Shown piece by piece: positions 43,952 to 52,417 of a stretch of 64,000 bases of DNA (positions within the stretch are counted from its first letter, which is position 1; every line of letters begins with the position of its first letter). The stretch is from Betaproteobacteria bacterium Ga0077526 (GTDB lineage: Bacteria; Pseudomonadota; Gammaproteobacteria; Burkholderiales; Ga0077523), in NCBI GenBank assembly GCA_001464765.1, contig LNDV01000034.1:1277469-1341468 (forward strand), in the 5' to 3' direction. A program made the translations under genes and the position numbers. The notes beneath the pieces were generated by a model that saw nothing but the letters and a program-made list of their open reading frames with translations, did no database searches and had not been told where the DNA came from.

Positions 43952-45247
43952 ATGGATGCGGCACGACAGACCGAACTGCTGGCGCTCGCCGGCAAGTACC
44001 TCGCAGGCGGCGGAACAGGGCTGTTCCTGCTCCCGCCCGAACTCAACCTCGTGGTCGCGCGCGGCGAAGGCAGCCGGGTGTGGGATGTCTCGGGACGCGA
44101 GTACATCGACTACCACCTGAGCTCCGGTCCGGTGCTGCTCGGCCACGCACACCCTGCCGTGACGCGCGCCGTCGAGGCGCAACTGCCGCTGGGCACCACC
44201 TACTTCTTCCTCAACGAGCCCGAGATCCGCCTCGCGCAGAGGATCGTCGAGGCGGTGCCGTGCGCCGATGTCGTTCACTACACGGGCTCCGGGACGGAAG
44301 CCACGTTCTACGCGCTGAGGGTGGCGCGTGCCTGGAGCGGGCGCAACAAGGTGCTCAAGTTCGAGGGTGCCTGGCACGGGATGCACGACTACAACCTCTG
44401 GGGCACGGTGCCGTCGAAGCCCTCGGCCTACCCGCATTCCACGCCCGACTCCGTCGGGGTGCCCGCCGTAACCGGCGACACGGTGCTGGTCACGCCCTTC
44501 AACGAAACCGAAGCCGCCGTCGCGATGATCGAGAAGCACGCGCACGAGCTGGCTGCCGTCGTGGTGGAACCGCTGCAGCGTGTGCTGCAGCCCGAGCCGG
44601 GATTCCTCGAGGCGATCCGCGAGGTCACGCGCAAGCATCGCATCGTGCTCATCTTCGACGAGATCGTGACCGGCTTCCGCATCGCCTGGGGCGGGGCGCA
44701 GGAGAAGTACGGCGTGGTGCCGGACATCGCGTGCTACGGCAAGGCCGTAAGCGGTGGCTTTCCTCTGGCGGTCATCGCGGGCAACGGCGACGTCATGTCG
44801 GTGCTCGACGCGCGGAACCGCCCCAAGTCGGAAGTCGTCTGGGCCACGAACACGCTGAACGGCAACCCGGTGTGTGCGGCTGCCGGCGTGGCCGCTCTCG
44901 ACGTGCTGTCGCAGCCCGGCATCTACGAGCACCTGCGGCATATCGGCTCGCGGTTGCGAGAAGGCATCGTCGCGTCCGGCACGAAGCACGGGTTCGCGGT
45001 CCAGGCACCCGGCGAGGACGCCGTCTTCGGAATCCGGTTCACCGACCGCAAACCCCTGCGCACCTGGATGGATCTCACCACGGCCGACAAGGACCTCGGC
45101 TGGCGCTGGGCCATCGAGCTGATGAAGCGCGGTCTGCTGGTCAACCCGAACGAGAAGTTCTACATCTCGATCCAGCACACCGACGCGGACGTTGATCAGA
45201 CGCTCGGCATCGTCGACGAAGCGTTCGCGGCGCTACGCAAGGGATAG
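43952..45247 (+). CDS. Class III PLP aminotransferase (glutamate-1-semialdehyde aminomutase-like)
   Basis: 431 aa; RBS GGAGGAG 8 nt before the ATG. PLP-binding features are HYTGSGTEATFYALRVAR (phosphate loop), LIFDEIVTGFR (Asp to pyridine N) and the Schiff-base Lys in CYGKAVSGGFPL. It resembles HemL, but the flanking genes are not heme genes and the N-terminus (GGTGLFLLPPELN) differs from HemL. It more likely acts on another amine or keto acid; such paralogues are common. The desaturase gene starts 3 bp after its stop, so the two are co-transcribed. Confidence 0.85.
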   Translation: MDAARQTELLALAGKYLAGGGTGLFLLPPELNLVVARGEGSRVWDVSGREYIDYHLSSGPVLLGHAHPAVTRAVEAQLPLGTTYFFLNEPEIRLAQRIVEAVPCADVVHYTGSGTEATFYALRVARAWSGRNKVLKFEGAWHGMHDYNLWGTVPSKPSAYPHSTPDSVGVPAVTGDTVLVTPFNETEAAVAMIEKHAHELAAVVVEPLQRVLQPEPGFLEAIREVTRKHRIVLIFDEIVTGFRIAWGGAQEKYGVVPDIACYGKAVSGGFPLAVIAGNGDVMSVLDARNRPKSEVVWATNTLNGNPVCAAAGVAALDVLSQPGIYEHLRHIGSRLREGIVASGTKHGFAVQAPGEDAVFGIRFTDRKPLRTWMDLTTADKDLGWRWAIELMKRGLLVNPNEKFYISIQHTDADVDQTLGIVDEAFAALRKG

Positions 45248-45250
45248 GGC

Positions 45251-46312
45251 GTGACGTCGGAAGCCGGTGTGGCGATCGCCGCGCCGGCACTTCGCGGGGA
45301 AGAGTTTCGCGACGACACGCGGCAGGTGGCGGGGCGCGTTCTGTCGGGCGCGGAACTCGCCGAGCTGACGACCCTGGACGACGGGGCCTCCGCGCAAGCC
45401 ATCCTGGTCACCGTCGGAGTGCTTACGGCGGCTCTGGCGCTCGGGGCTTGGGCATGGACACCATGGGTTGTGATCCCATGCGTCCTGGTCATCGCCGCGC
45501 AGCAGCACGCCTTGTTCGTTCTCGCACACGACGCAGCGCACTACCGGCTGTTTCGCAGCCGACCGGTCAACGACGCCGTGGGGCGCCTGATCGGATCGGT
45601 CGCGGGCATCTCGATGTGTGCATACCGGGTGATCCACCGCCTGCACCACAATCATCTGTACGGCCCGCAGGATCCCGACATCGCCCTCCACGGGGGGTAC
45701 CCGCGCGGGAAGCGCTACCTCCTGCGCAAGCTCGCGACGGACCTTTCGGGACTCACGGCCTGGAAGACCTACAAGTACTTCTTCGGGGCGCCTGCGGGGA
45801 ACGCCGACACCGGCAGTCGAGCACGCCCGCTCGACGATACGTCGCCCGCATTGCGCGCGGCGGCACTAGCAGATCGGCGAGGGGTCATCGCCGTTCAGGT
45901 CGGCATGCCGATCGTTGCCTGGGCTTTCGACGGACCGGACGGCCTGCTGCGCTATGCGGTGTTGTGGCTCCTGCCTCTCGCGACGTTGCTGCAGGCCCTG
46001 TTGCGGCTGCGTGCGATTGCCGAGCACGGAGCGCCGGCCGGGTTCGATTCGCCGCTTGTGGCCGCGCGGACCCACGTGCCGACCGTCCTCTCCCGGATCT
46101 TCCTGTTCCCACATCACGTGGGCTATCACATCGAGCACCACCTCTATCCGGCGGTGCCGCAGTACCGGCTGCCGGCGCTGCACGCGGCGCTGCGAAGTCG
46201 TGGCGTTCTCGAAGGGGCCGAGGTGGAGTCTTTCTCGCGCACCTGGGGACGGGTGTACGCGGACCGGGTGCGTGCTGACGCGCCCACAGTCCCTCGGACG
46301 GACGCTTCCTAG
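45251..46312 (+). CDS. Fatty acid desaturase family protein
   Basis: 353 aa, GTG start 3 bp after the aminotransferase stop. Three histidine boxes for the di-iron site are complete: HDAAHYR, HRLHHNH and HIEHHL. About four membrane helices flank them (VLTAALALGAWAWTPWVVIPCVLVIAA; VLWLLPLATLLQALL). It inserts a double bond or hydroxyl into a lipid or carotenoid chain at the inner membrane. The pairing with a PLP enzyme suggests an unusual lipid amine, but this is speculation. The stop codon overlaps the convergent monooxygenase stop within the palindrome CCTAGG. Confidence 0.86.
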   Translation: MTSEAGVAIAAPALRGEEFRDDTRQVAGRVLSGAELAELTTLDDGASAQAILVTVGVLTAALALGAWAWTPWVVIPCVLVIAAQQHALFVLAHDAAHYRLFRSRPVNDAVGRLIGSVAGISMCAYRVIHRLHHNHLYGPQDPDIALHGGYPRGKRYLLRKLATDLSGLTAWKTYKYFFGAPAGNADTGSRARPLDDTSPALRAAALADRRGVIAVQVGMPIVAWAFDGPDGLLRYAVLWLLPLATLLQALLRLRAIAEHGAPAGFDSPLVAARTHVPTVLSRIFLFPHHVGYHIEHHLYPAVPQYRLPALHAALRSRGVLEGAEVESFSRTWGRVYADRVRADAPTVPRTDAS

Positions 46313-47934
46313 GAAAGTGCGAAGCCGCGGTATCCGGCGGCGACGACGTCCTCACACTGCCGGACGTACTGCGGAAACCCGCCGATGTAGGGCGAGAAGA
46401 CGCGCGGCTTGCCGGGCACATTCGCCCCGACGTACCACGAACTGCACTGGGAACGCAGGTTGCCGCCGGCAACATCGGCCACATGCTGAACCCAGGCGTC
46501 CTCGGCGTCGTCCGTGGCTTCGATGCAGCCGAGCCCCCTGTTGCGCAGATGCGCAATGCACGCGGTGATCCACTCCACGTGCTGCTCGATGGACGGCAGC
46601 ATGTTCGTGAGCACCGAGGGACTTCCCGGCCCGGTGATCGTGAACAGGTTCGGAAACCCGGCGCAGGACAACCCCAGAAAGGCCCGCGGGCCGTCCCGCC
46701 ATTTGTCCTTCAGGCGCCGCCCGTCGCGTCCGCGGATGTCGATGCGATTCAGCGCGCCGGTCATCGCGTCGAAGCCGGTCGCCAGCACGAGAGTGTCCAC
46801 CGCGTACTCGCTGCCTTTCGCAATCACACCATCCGGCGTGATCCGCTCGATGGCGGTGCCGCGGATGTCCACCAGCGTGACGTTCGGGCGATTGAACGTG
46901 GCGTAGTAGTCCGTGTCGACGCACAGGCGCTTGCAGCCGATGATGTCGGTGGGGGACAGTGCATCGGCGACGACGGGATCATGGACGATTTCGCTGATCT
47001 TGCTTCGTACGAAGGCGGCGGCGGTTTCGTTGGCGCGGCGGTCGAAGAGCAGGTCTGCGAACGCGCCCATGAACGACACCCCGCCATGCGCCCAGCGACG
47101 CTCGTATTCCTGCCGCCGGTCGTCGTCGGAGACGGCGAGCGCGCTGTCCGGGTTGTAGCGGAACACGATGCCCGAGAACATGCGGGCCGCGGTCTCCCGC
47201 AGGACCGGGTAGCTGGCCTTGATGTCCGCCCGTTCGACGACATCGAGCGGCGCATTGCGCGCGGGCACGGAGTAGTTCGGGGTGCGCTGGAACACGTAGA
47301 GGTGATCGGCCTCCTCGGCGATCACGGGGATCGACTGGATGGCGGAAGATCCCGTGCCGATGATGCCGACGCGGCTGCCCCGGAAGCTCACGGGTTCGTG
47401 TGGCCAGGTGCCGGTGTGGAGCACCCGTCCGCGAAAGTCGTCGAAGCCTTCGAGCCGCGGATGGTTGGTCGTGGAAAGGCACCCCGTGGCCATCACGCAG
47501 AAGGGCGCCGAGGCCCGCTGGCCGTCTTCAGTTTCGATCCGCCACAGGCGGGCGGTCTCATCGAACGAGGCGGCACTCACCCGCGTATGGAAGCGTATGT
47601 CGCGCCGCAGGTCGAAGCGGTCGGCGACGTGTTCGGCGTAGCGGAGGATCTCGGCCTGGGTCGCGTACTTCTCGGACCAGTCCCATTCCTGCTGGAGTTC
47701 CGCGGAGAACTGGTAGGAGTACTGCACGCTCTCCACATCGCAGCGGGCGCCCGGGTAGCGATTCCAGTACCAGGTGCCGCCCACGCCGCCGCCGGCTTCG
47801 AACACGACGGCGCGCATTCCCAGCCCGCGCAGCCGGTGCAGCATGAACAGGCCGGCGAACCCGGCGCCCACGACGATTGCGTCCCAGGATGAATCCGATT
47901 CCGATTGGTGCTCCTGCGGTGGTGCCATGGTCAC
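46309..47934 (-). CDS. Flavin-containing monooxygenase, Baeyer-Villiger type
   Basis: 541 aa. FAD site GAGFAGLFMLHRL (about residue 22), NADPH site GIIGTGSSAIQSIP, and between them FRGRVLHTGTWP, which fits the Baeyer-Villiger fingerprint FxGxxxHxxxW(P/D). The opening EAGGGVGGTWYWNRYPGARCD block is typical of cyclohexanone/steroid monooxygenases. It would insert oxygen next to a carbonyl of a ketone or aldehyde, using NADPH, in the cytosol. Convergent with the desaturase, with overlapping stops. Confidence 0.9.
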   Translation of the reverse strand: MTMAPPQEHQSESDSSWDAIVVGAGFAGLFMLHRLRGLGMRAVVFEAGGGVGGTWYWNRYPGARCDVESVQYSYQFSAELQQEWDWSEKYATQAEILRYAEHVADRFDLRRDIRFHTRVSAASFDETARLWRIETEDGQRASAPFCVMATGCLSTTNHPRLEGFDDFRGRVLHTGTWPHEPVSFRGSRVGIIGTGSSAIQSIPVIAEEADHLYVFQRTPNYSVPARNAPLDVVERADIKASYPVLRETAARMFSGIVFRYNPDSALAVSDDDRRQEYERRWAHGGVSFMGAFADLLFDRRANETAAAFVRSKISEIVHDPVVADALSPTDIIGCKRLCVDTDYYATFNRPNVTLVDIRGTAIERITPDGVIAKGSEYAVDTLVLATGFDAMTGALNRIDIRGRDGRRLKDKWRDGPRAFLGLSCAGFPNLFTITGPGSPSVLTNMLPSIEQHVEWITACIAHLRNRGLGCIEATDDAEDAWVQHVADVAGGNLRSQCSSWYVGANVPGKPRVFSPYIGGFPQYVRQCEDVVAAGYRGFALS

Positions 47935-48050
47935 CCTCGACGCGCGGCCGGCGGATCCGGTCTCCCGGGGATTCTACCCGGGCTTACAATCGCGCCCTCA
48001 TCGCGTCGAATGGCTGACGCGTTTCCTGCGACGAGACAAGGGGGTGGACT

Positions 48051-48809
48051 GTGGACATGCATGGCAGAGTGGCGATCGTGACGGGAGCCGGTACCGGTAT
48101 CGGCAAGGCGGCCGCAGTGACGCTCGTGAAGAACGGATACCGCGTGGCGTTTGCGGGACGCCGCCGGGAGCCCCTCGAGGCCGCCATCGCCGAATCGGGT
48201 GCACCGGCGGACCGCGCGATCGCCGTTTCCGCCGACGTGGCCGACCCGGCCTCGGTGAAGGCGCTGTTCGCGACCGTGAAGAACACGTGGGAACGTCTCG
48301 ACGTGGTGTTCAACAACGCGGGTGTCAGCGCACCGGCGATCCCGATGGAAGATCTCACCTTCGAGCAGTGGAAGACGGTGGTCGACATCAACCTGACCGG
48401 CATCTTCCTGTGCACGCAGGAGGCGATCCGCATCATGAAGGACCAGACGCCCCAGGGTGGCCGCATCATCAACAACGGTTCGATCTCCGCCCATGCGCCG
48501 CGGCCGAATTCCGCGCCCTACACCGCCACCAAGCATGCGGTCACCGGGCTCACCAAGTCGACGTCGCTCGACGGCCGCAAGTACAACATCGCCTGCAGCC
48601 AGATCGACATCGGCAATGCCGCGACCGAGATGGCCGCGCGCATGGCGAAGGGCGTGCCCCAGGCAAACGGGGAGATCGCCGTGGAACCGCTGATGGACGT
48701 GCAGCACGTGGGCGATGCGATCCTGCACATCGCCAATCTGCCGCTCGCCACGAACGTGCAGTTCATGACGATCATGGCGACCAAGATGCCGTTCGTCGGA
48801 CGCGGCTGA
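48051..48809 (+). CDS. Short-chain dehydrogenase/reductase
   Basis: 252 aa. Classical SDR motifs are TGAGTGIG (cofactor), NNAGVS, catalytic Ser in NNGSISA, and YTATK. A GTG at 48051 and an ATG at 48057 are both possible starts; a G-rich RBS (AAGGGGGTGG) precedes them. Basic residues after strand 2 (FAGRRREPL) favour NADP. It is divergent from the monooxygenase across 116 bp and could act on the same compounds, since SDR plus Baeyer-Villiger pairs oxidise an alcohol and then a ketone. The substrate is unknown. Confidence 0.88.
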   Translation: MDMHGRVAIVTGAGTGIGKAAAVTLVKNGYRVAFAGRRREPLEAAIAESGAPADRAIAVSADVADPASVKALFATVKNTWERLDVVFNNAGVSAPAIPMEDLTFEQWKTVVDINLTGIFLCTQEAIRIMKDQTPQGGRIINNGSISAHAPRPNSAPYTATKHAVTGLTKSTSLDGRKYNIACSQIDIGNAATEMAARMAKGVPQANGEIAVEPLMDVQHVGDAILHIANLPLATNVQFMTIMATKMPFVGRG

Positions 48810-48821
48810 GCGCCGGGCGGC

Positions 48822-50012
48822 GTGGCGGACGTTGCGATTCTCAAGGGAGCGGCGCGGGGTGTGCACTTCGAGTCGCTCCCGCCCCTGTCGCTGTACGTTC
48901 ACATCCCCTGGTGCATCCGCAAGTGCCCCTACTGCGACTTCAATTCGCACGAAGCGAAGGGTGAGGTTCCCGAGGCTCGCTATGTCGACGCCCTGATCGC
49001 CGACATCGAGTCGGCCGTGCCGCTCGTCTACGGGCGTAAGGTTCAGACGGTTTTCTTCGGCGGCGGCACGCCCAGCCTGTTCTCCCCGGAGTCCCTCGAT
49101 CGGTTCCTCTCGGCCGCGAGAGCGATCCTGCCGATGGAGGCCGATGCCGAAATCACGCTGGAAGCCAACCCCGGGACGTTCGAGCAGGCGAAGTTCGCCG
49201 CGTTCCGTGCGATCGGCATCGACCGCCTGTCGATCGGCATCCAGAGTTTCGATGAACGTTTTCTCAAGGCGCTCGGACGCGTGCATGACGGTGCCGAGGC
49301 GCAGCGCGCGACCGAGATCGCGCGTGCCAACTTCGGGAATTTCAATCTCGATCTGATGTATGGCCTGCCGGGCCAGTCGGTGGAGGAGGCGTTGCGTGAT
49401 GTGTCGCTCGCCGTAGCAAGCGGCGCGACGCACGTGTCCGCCTACCACCTGACCATCGAGCCGAACACCTACTTCCATCGGTTTCCGCCGGCGCTTCCGG
49501 ACGACGATGAGACTGCCGCGATGCAGGAAGGCATCGAGGCGGCGCTGGCGAATGCCGGTTTCGAGCACTACGAGACGTCCGCGTTCGCGCGGCCCGGCCG
49601 CCGGTCGCGTCACAACGGCAACTACTGGAGCTTCGGCGACTACCTCGGCATCGGTGCTGGCGCGCACGGCAAGCTGTCGTTCCGGGATCGTGTGATCCGG
49701 CAGATGCGCTACAAGCACCCGCGAGAGTTCATGGATCGCGCCCTTTCGGGTTCAGGCGCCGCGGTTCAGACCGAGGAGGTGATCGAACTCGCGTCGTTTC
49801 CGTTCGAGTTCATGATGAACGCGCTGCGGTTCAACGACGGCTTCGAGCTGTCGCTGTTCGCAGATCGGACGGGTCTCGCGGTGGAGAGGATCCTGCCGGG
49901 CCTCGCCAGGGCCGAGAAGGCAGGACTGATCGAGCGTGACCACGAGCGCGTACAACCCACGCTGCGGGGCCGTCGCTTCCTCAACGATCTGCTGCAGATT
50001 TTTCTTCCCTGA
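48822..50012 (+). CDS. hemW: HemW, heme chaperone of the radical SAM CPDH family
   Basis: 396 aa, GTG start. The radical SAM cysteines are in HIPWCIRKCPYCDFNSH (CxxxCxxC). Other family blocks are FFGGGTPSLF, EANPG, LSIGIQSF and YHLTIEPNT. HemW binds heme and delivers it to respiratory enzymes; it lacks the extra features of true coproporphyrinogen oxidase HemN and is often mislabelled. It overlaps the convergent trmB gene by 32 bp. It starts 12 bp after the SDR stop, but functional linkage is unlikely. Confidence 0.92.
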   Translation: MADVAILKGAARGVHFESLPPLSLYVHIPWCIRKCPYCDFNSHEAKGEVPEARYVDALIADIESAVPLVYGRKVQTVFFGGGTPSLFSPESLDRFLSAARAILPMEADAEITLEANPGTFEQAKFAAFRAIGIDRLSIGIQSFDERFLKALGRVHDGAEAQRATEIARANFGNFNLDLMYGLPGQSVEEALRDVSLAVASGATHVSAYHLTIEPNTYFHRFPPALPDDDETAAMQEGIEAALANAGFEHYETSAFARPGRRSRHNGNYWSFGDYLGIGAGAHGKLSFRDRVIRQMRYKHPREFMDRALSGSGAAVQTEEVIELASFPFEFMMNALRFNDGFELSLFADRTGLAVERILPGLARAEKAGLIERDHERVQPTLRGRRFLNDLLQIFLP

Positions 50013-50676
50013 CGAACAGCAGGTCGCGGACTTCGTGACCTAGCTTCAGGCCCCGGGATTCGAACTTGGTCTGCGGACGGGAGTCCGGGCGGGGCGCGAA
50101 GGCTGAGGTCGTGTTCCGGAGCAGGGGCTCCGCGGTCAGGACTGCCAGCATCTGGTCCGCATACTCGACCCAGTCGGTCGCGAGGTGAAGGTAGCCACCG
50201 GGCTTGAGACGGGACGCCACCAGAGCGACGAGCGGCGGCTGGATGAGCCGGCGTTTGTGGTGGCGCTTCTTCGGCCACGGATCGGGGAAGAAAACGTGCA
50301 CGCCATCGAGGCTGCCTTCCGGCAGCATGTGCGTGAACACCTCCACGGCGTCGTGCTGAATCAGCCGGACGTTTGTGAGGTGCTCTGCGTCGATGAGCTT
50401 CAGCAGATTGCCGACGCCGGGCGTGTGGACTTCGATCCCGAGATAGTCGTTCTCTGGATGGCGACCCGCCAGCAGCGCGGTCGACTCGCCCATGCCGAAG
50501 CCGATTTCGACGATGCGCAGCGCGCTGCGCCCGAAGGTCGCGTCGAGATCGAGCGGCGCCGGTGCATAGGACACACCGAACTGCGGCAGGAGAGTGTCCA
50601 CCGCACGACGCTGTGCATTCGAGGTGCGGCTGGTACGCAGAACGAAACTGCGGATCGGGCGTGCAGCGCCATCCAT
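49981..50676 (-). CDS. trmB: TrmB, tRNA (guanine46-N7)-methyltransferase
   Basis: 231 aa. SAM-binding VEIGFGMGES (about residues 57-66), then the TrmB signature FFPDPWPKKRHHKRRL (about residue 130) and a late LATDWVEYA block. It methylates N7 of G46 in the variable loop of many tRNAs. Its end overlaps the hemW end by 32 bp. The thiG gene lies 21 bp upstream in the same direction, so thiS-thiG-trmB may form one transcript. Confidence 0.94.
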   Translation of the reverse strand: MDGAARPIRSFVLRTSRTSNAQRRAVDTLLPQFGVSYAPAPLDLDATFGRSALRIVEIGFGMGESTALLAGRHPENDYLGIEVHTPGVGNLLKLIDAEHLTNVRLIQHDAVEVFTHMLPEGSLDGVHVFFPDPWPKKRHHKRRLIQPPLVALVASRLKPGGYLHLATDWVEYADQMLAVLTAEPLLRNTTSAFAPRPDSRPQTKFESRGLKLGHEVRDLLFVREEKSAADR

Positions 50677-50697
50677 GGTGAGTGTGCCGACGGCTGC

Positions 50698-51507
50698 TCA
50701 GGCCGCCTGCGACTTCGCGGCGGCGGGCGCGATGATGCCGGTCTGGGGAGAACTCGGCGATGCCTGATAGGTCTTCCTTGGCACTCGACCGGCGAGAAAT
50801 GCATCGCGGCCGGCCTCCACTGCCTTGCGCATCGCGCGGGCCATGAGCACAGGATTTTTCGCACCGGCAATGGCCGTGTTCATCAGCACCCCGTCGCAGC
50901 CGAGCTCCATGGCGATCGCAGCGTCGGAAGCGGTGCCCACCCCGGCGTCGACCAGCACAGGAATCTTCGCCTGATCGATGATGATCTCCAGATTCCACGG
51001 GTTGAGGATGCCCATGCCGGAGCCGATCAGCGACGCCAGGGGCATTACCGCGACACAGCCGATATCCTCGAGCTGACGCGCGATGATGGGGTCGTCGGAG
51101 GTGTAGACCATGACCTCGAACCCTTCCGCGACGAGCGTCTTCGCGGCAGCAATGGTTTCGATCACGTTGGGAAACAGCGTCTTGGGGTCGCCCAGGACTT
51201 CGAGTTTCACCAGGTTGTGGCCATCGAGCAGTTCCCGGGCGAGCCGCAGCGTGCGCACCGCGTCGGTTGCGCTGTAGCAGCCGGCCGTATTAGGAAGGAG
51301 CGTGAACTCCGTCGGCGGGATAAACTCCAGAAGGCTGGGTTCGCCCGGCGTCTGGCCGATGTTGGTGCGGCGGATGGCGACGGTGACGATTTCTGCACCG
51401 CTTTCGCAGATTGCATCGCGGGTTTCGGGGAAGTCCTTGTACTTGCCGGTCCCCACGAGCAGGCGTGAGGAGAAGGTTCTCGTGCCGATGGTGAGCTTGT
51501 CTTGCAT
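50698..51507 (-). CDS. thiG: ThiG, thiazole synthase
   Basis: 269 aa from the ATG at 51507 (AAAGGAA 6 nt upstream). Typical ThiG sequence: RLLVGTGKYKDF, VTVAIRRTN, the Schiff-base Lys in LVKLEVLGD, and phosphate-binding VDAGVGTASDAAIAMELG. It builds the thiazole phosphate ring of thiamine from DXP, dehydroglycine and ThiS-thiocarboxylate. The tail after residue 245 is longer than usual (ASPSSPQTGIIAPAAAKSQAA). It follows thiS by 11 bp; other thiamine genes are not in the window. Confidence 0.94.
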   Translation of the reverse strand: MQDKLTIGTRTFSSRLLVGTGKYKDFPETRDAICESGAEIVTVAIRRTNIGQTPGEPSLLEFIPPTEFTLLPNTAGCYSATDAVRTLRLARELLDGHNLVKLEVLGDPKTLFPNVIETIAAAKTLVAEGFEVMVYTSDDPIIARQLEDIGCVAVMPLASLIGSGMGILNPWNLEIIIDQAKIPVLVDAGVGTASDAAIAMELGCDGVLMNTAIAGAKNPVLMARAMRKAVEAGRDAFLAGRVPRKTYQASPSSPQTGIIAPAAAKSQAA

Positions 51508-51518
51508 GGCTGTTTCCT

Positions 51519-51722
51519 TTAGCCGCCGCCTACGGCGACGACGATCTCGATGACGTCGCCATCGGACAGCTGTTCCATGGGAAGGCGACTTCTCGGTACG
51601 ATAGCGCCATTGCATTCCACGGCGACTTTCCTGCCGGCAAGGCCGAGATGTTCGAGCAGCGCGTTGTGCGATGCCGGCCCTTCGAGCGAGACGGGTTTGC
51701 CGTTGACTGTGACGTTGACCAA
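51519..51722 (-). CDS. thiS: ThiS, sulfur carrier for thiazole synthesis
   Basis: 67 aa, the normal ThiS length, from a TTG at 51722. No ATG or GTG occurs at the homology start (LVNVTVNGKPVSLEG), so TTG is the best start. Ubiquitin-like fold ending in VAVGGG: the terminal Gly-Gly is thiocarboxylated and gives sulfur to ThiG. Upstream, -10-like TATACT (complement of 51771-51776) and a perfect 7-bp hairpin AGGTCCC/GGGACCT (51747-51765) lie in the leader. I looked for a TPP riboswitch in the 148-bp gap and did not see its conserved bases. Confidence 0.88.
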   Translation of the reverse strand: MVNVTVNGKPVSLEGPASHNALLEHLGLAGRKVAVECNGAIVPRSRLPMEQLSDGDVIEIVVAVGGG

Positions 51723-51870
51723 GGTGCCTGGAACTCTTGTTGCAGAAGGTCCCTGACCGGGACCTGTCGAAGTATACGCGGCGTTCGAGCTGCCGCCGAT
51801 CGGCCCCCGCAAGCATCTGAAATTCCAAGCATATAAGGGGTGCCGGGGAAACCACGGCTCGAGTAACGGA

Positions 51871-52368
51871 ATGTCGACAACGGTTACATCACATATGGCT
51901 TTTCGCGGTGGATGGTGGGTCCTGTGGTTCGTCTTCACCATGTCCTGGGCATTGCCACTGTTTGGCGGCGTTCTCTGGCTGCTGACGTATCAGCCCAATC
52001 CCAATTCACAGAGCGCACAGATGGTCTTTCACGGGATGATCGTCTGCATCCTGTGCATCTGCCTTTGTTCGATCATGAATCTCTGGTTGTATCTCTGGCT
52101 GAAGCGATCCTCCCGGTCCACGCGGTGGCTCTCCCGGGGCTTCGTGTGGTCGATCATCCTGACGGTCATTGCGGCGGTCTGGGTGCGGTTCCTCTTCACC
52201 GCGATGTACGACGATCTCTCGGAACACGGCGCGTTCATCGGCTGGTTCGGCTACGCGCTGCTGCTCGTCGGTGTCCTGTCATTCAACATGGTCGTGTTCT
52301 GGCGGCGGACCCACATGCGTCGCCGTCGCAGCGTCCGGTCTCGCAGCAGCAGCGCGCCGCCGGTCTGA
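51871..52368 (+). CDS. Small four-helix membrane protein of unknown function
   Basis: 165 aa, not recognised. Four hydrophobic segments are near residues 15-40 (WWVLWFVFTMSWALPLFGG), 50-75 (cysteine-rich: MIVCILCICLCSIMNLWLYL), 88-110 and 122-143. The C-terminus is strongly basic (RRTHMRRRRSVRSR), so it should face the cytoplasm. Three cysteines within helix 2 are notable. It is divergent from thiS across 148 bp. A lipoprotein gene follows 49 bp later; the pair may be linked. Confidence 0.72.
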   Translation: MSTTVTSHMAFRGGWWVLWFVFTMSWALPLFGGVLWLLTYQPNPNSQSAQMVFHGMIVCILCICLCSIMNLWLYLWLKRSSRSTRWLSRGFVWSIILTVIAAVWVRFLFTAMYDDLSEHGAFIGWFGYALLLVGVLSFNMVVFWRRTHMRRRRSVRSRSSSAPPV

Positions 52369-52417
52369 ACACGCGCTACCCGACGGGGGCGCGAGGCGCG
52401 CGCGCCTCAGGAGCGCA

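Noticed and set aside
42090..43964. A minus-strand extension of the MFS gene to over 1000 residues
   Set aside because: It is antisense to the pseudoprotease and ChaC genes, is Arg/Gly/His-rich, and has no membrane pattern; long antisense frames are common in high-GC DNA.
51723..51870. TPP riboswitch before thiS
   Set aside because: The conserved CTGAGA and GATAATGCC-type bases were not found on the sense strand.
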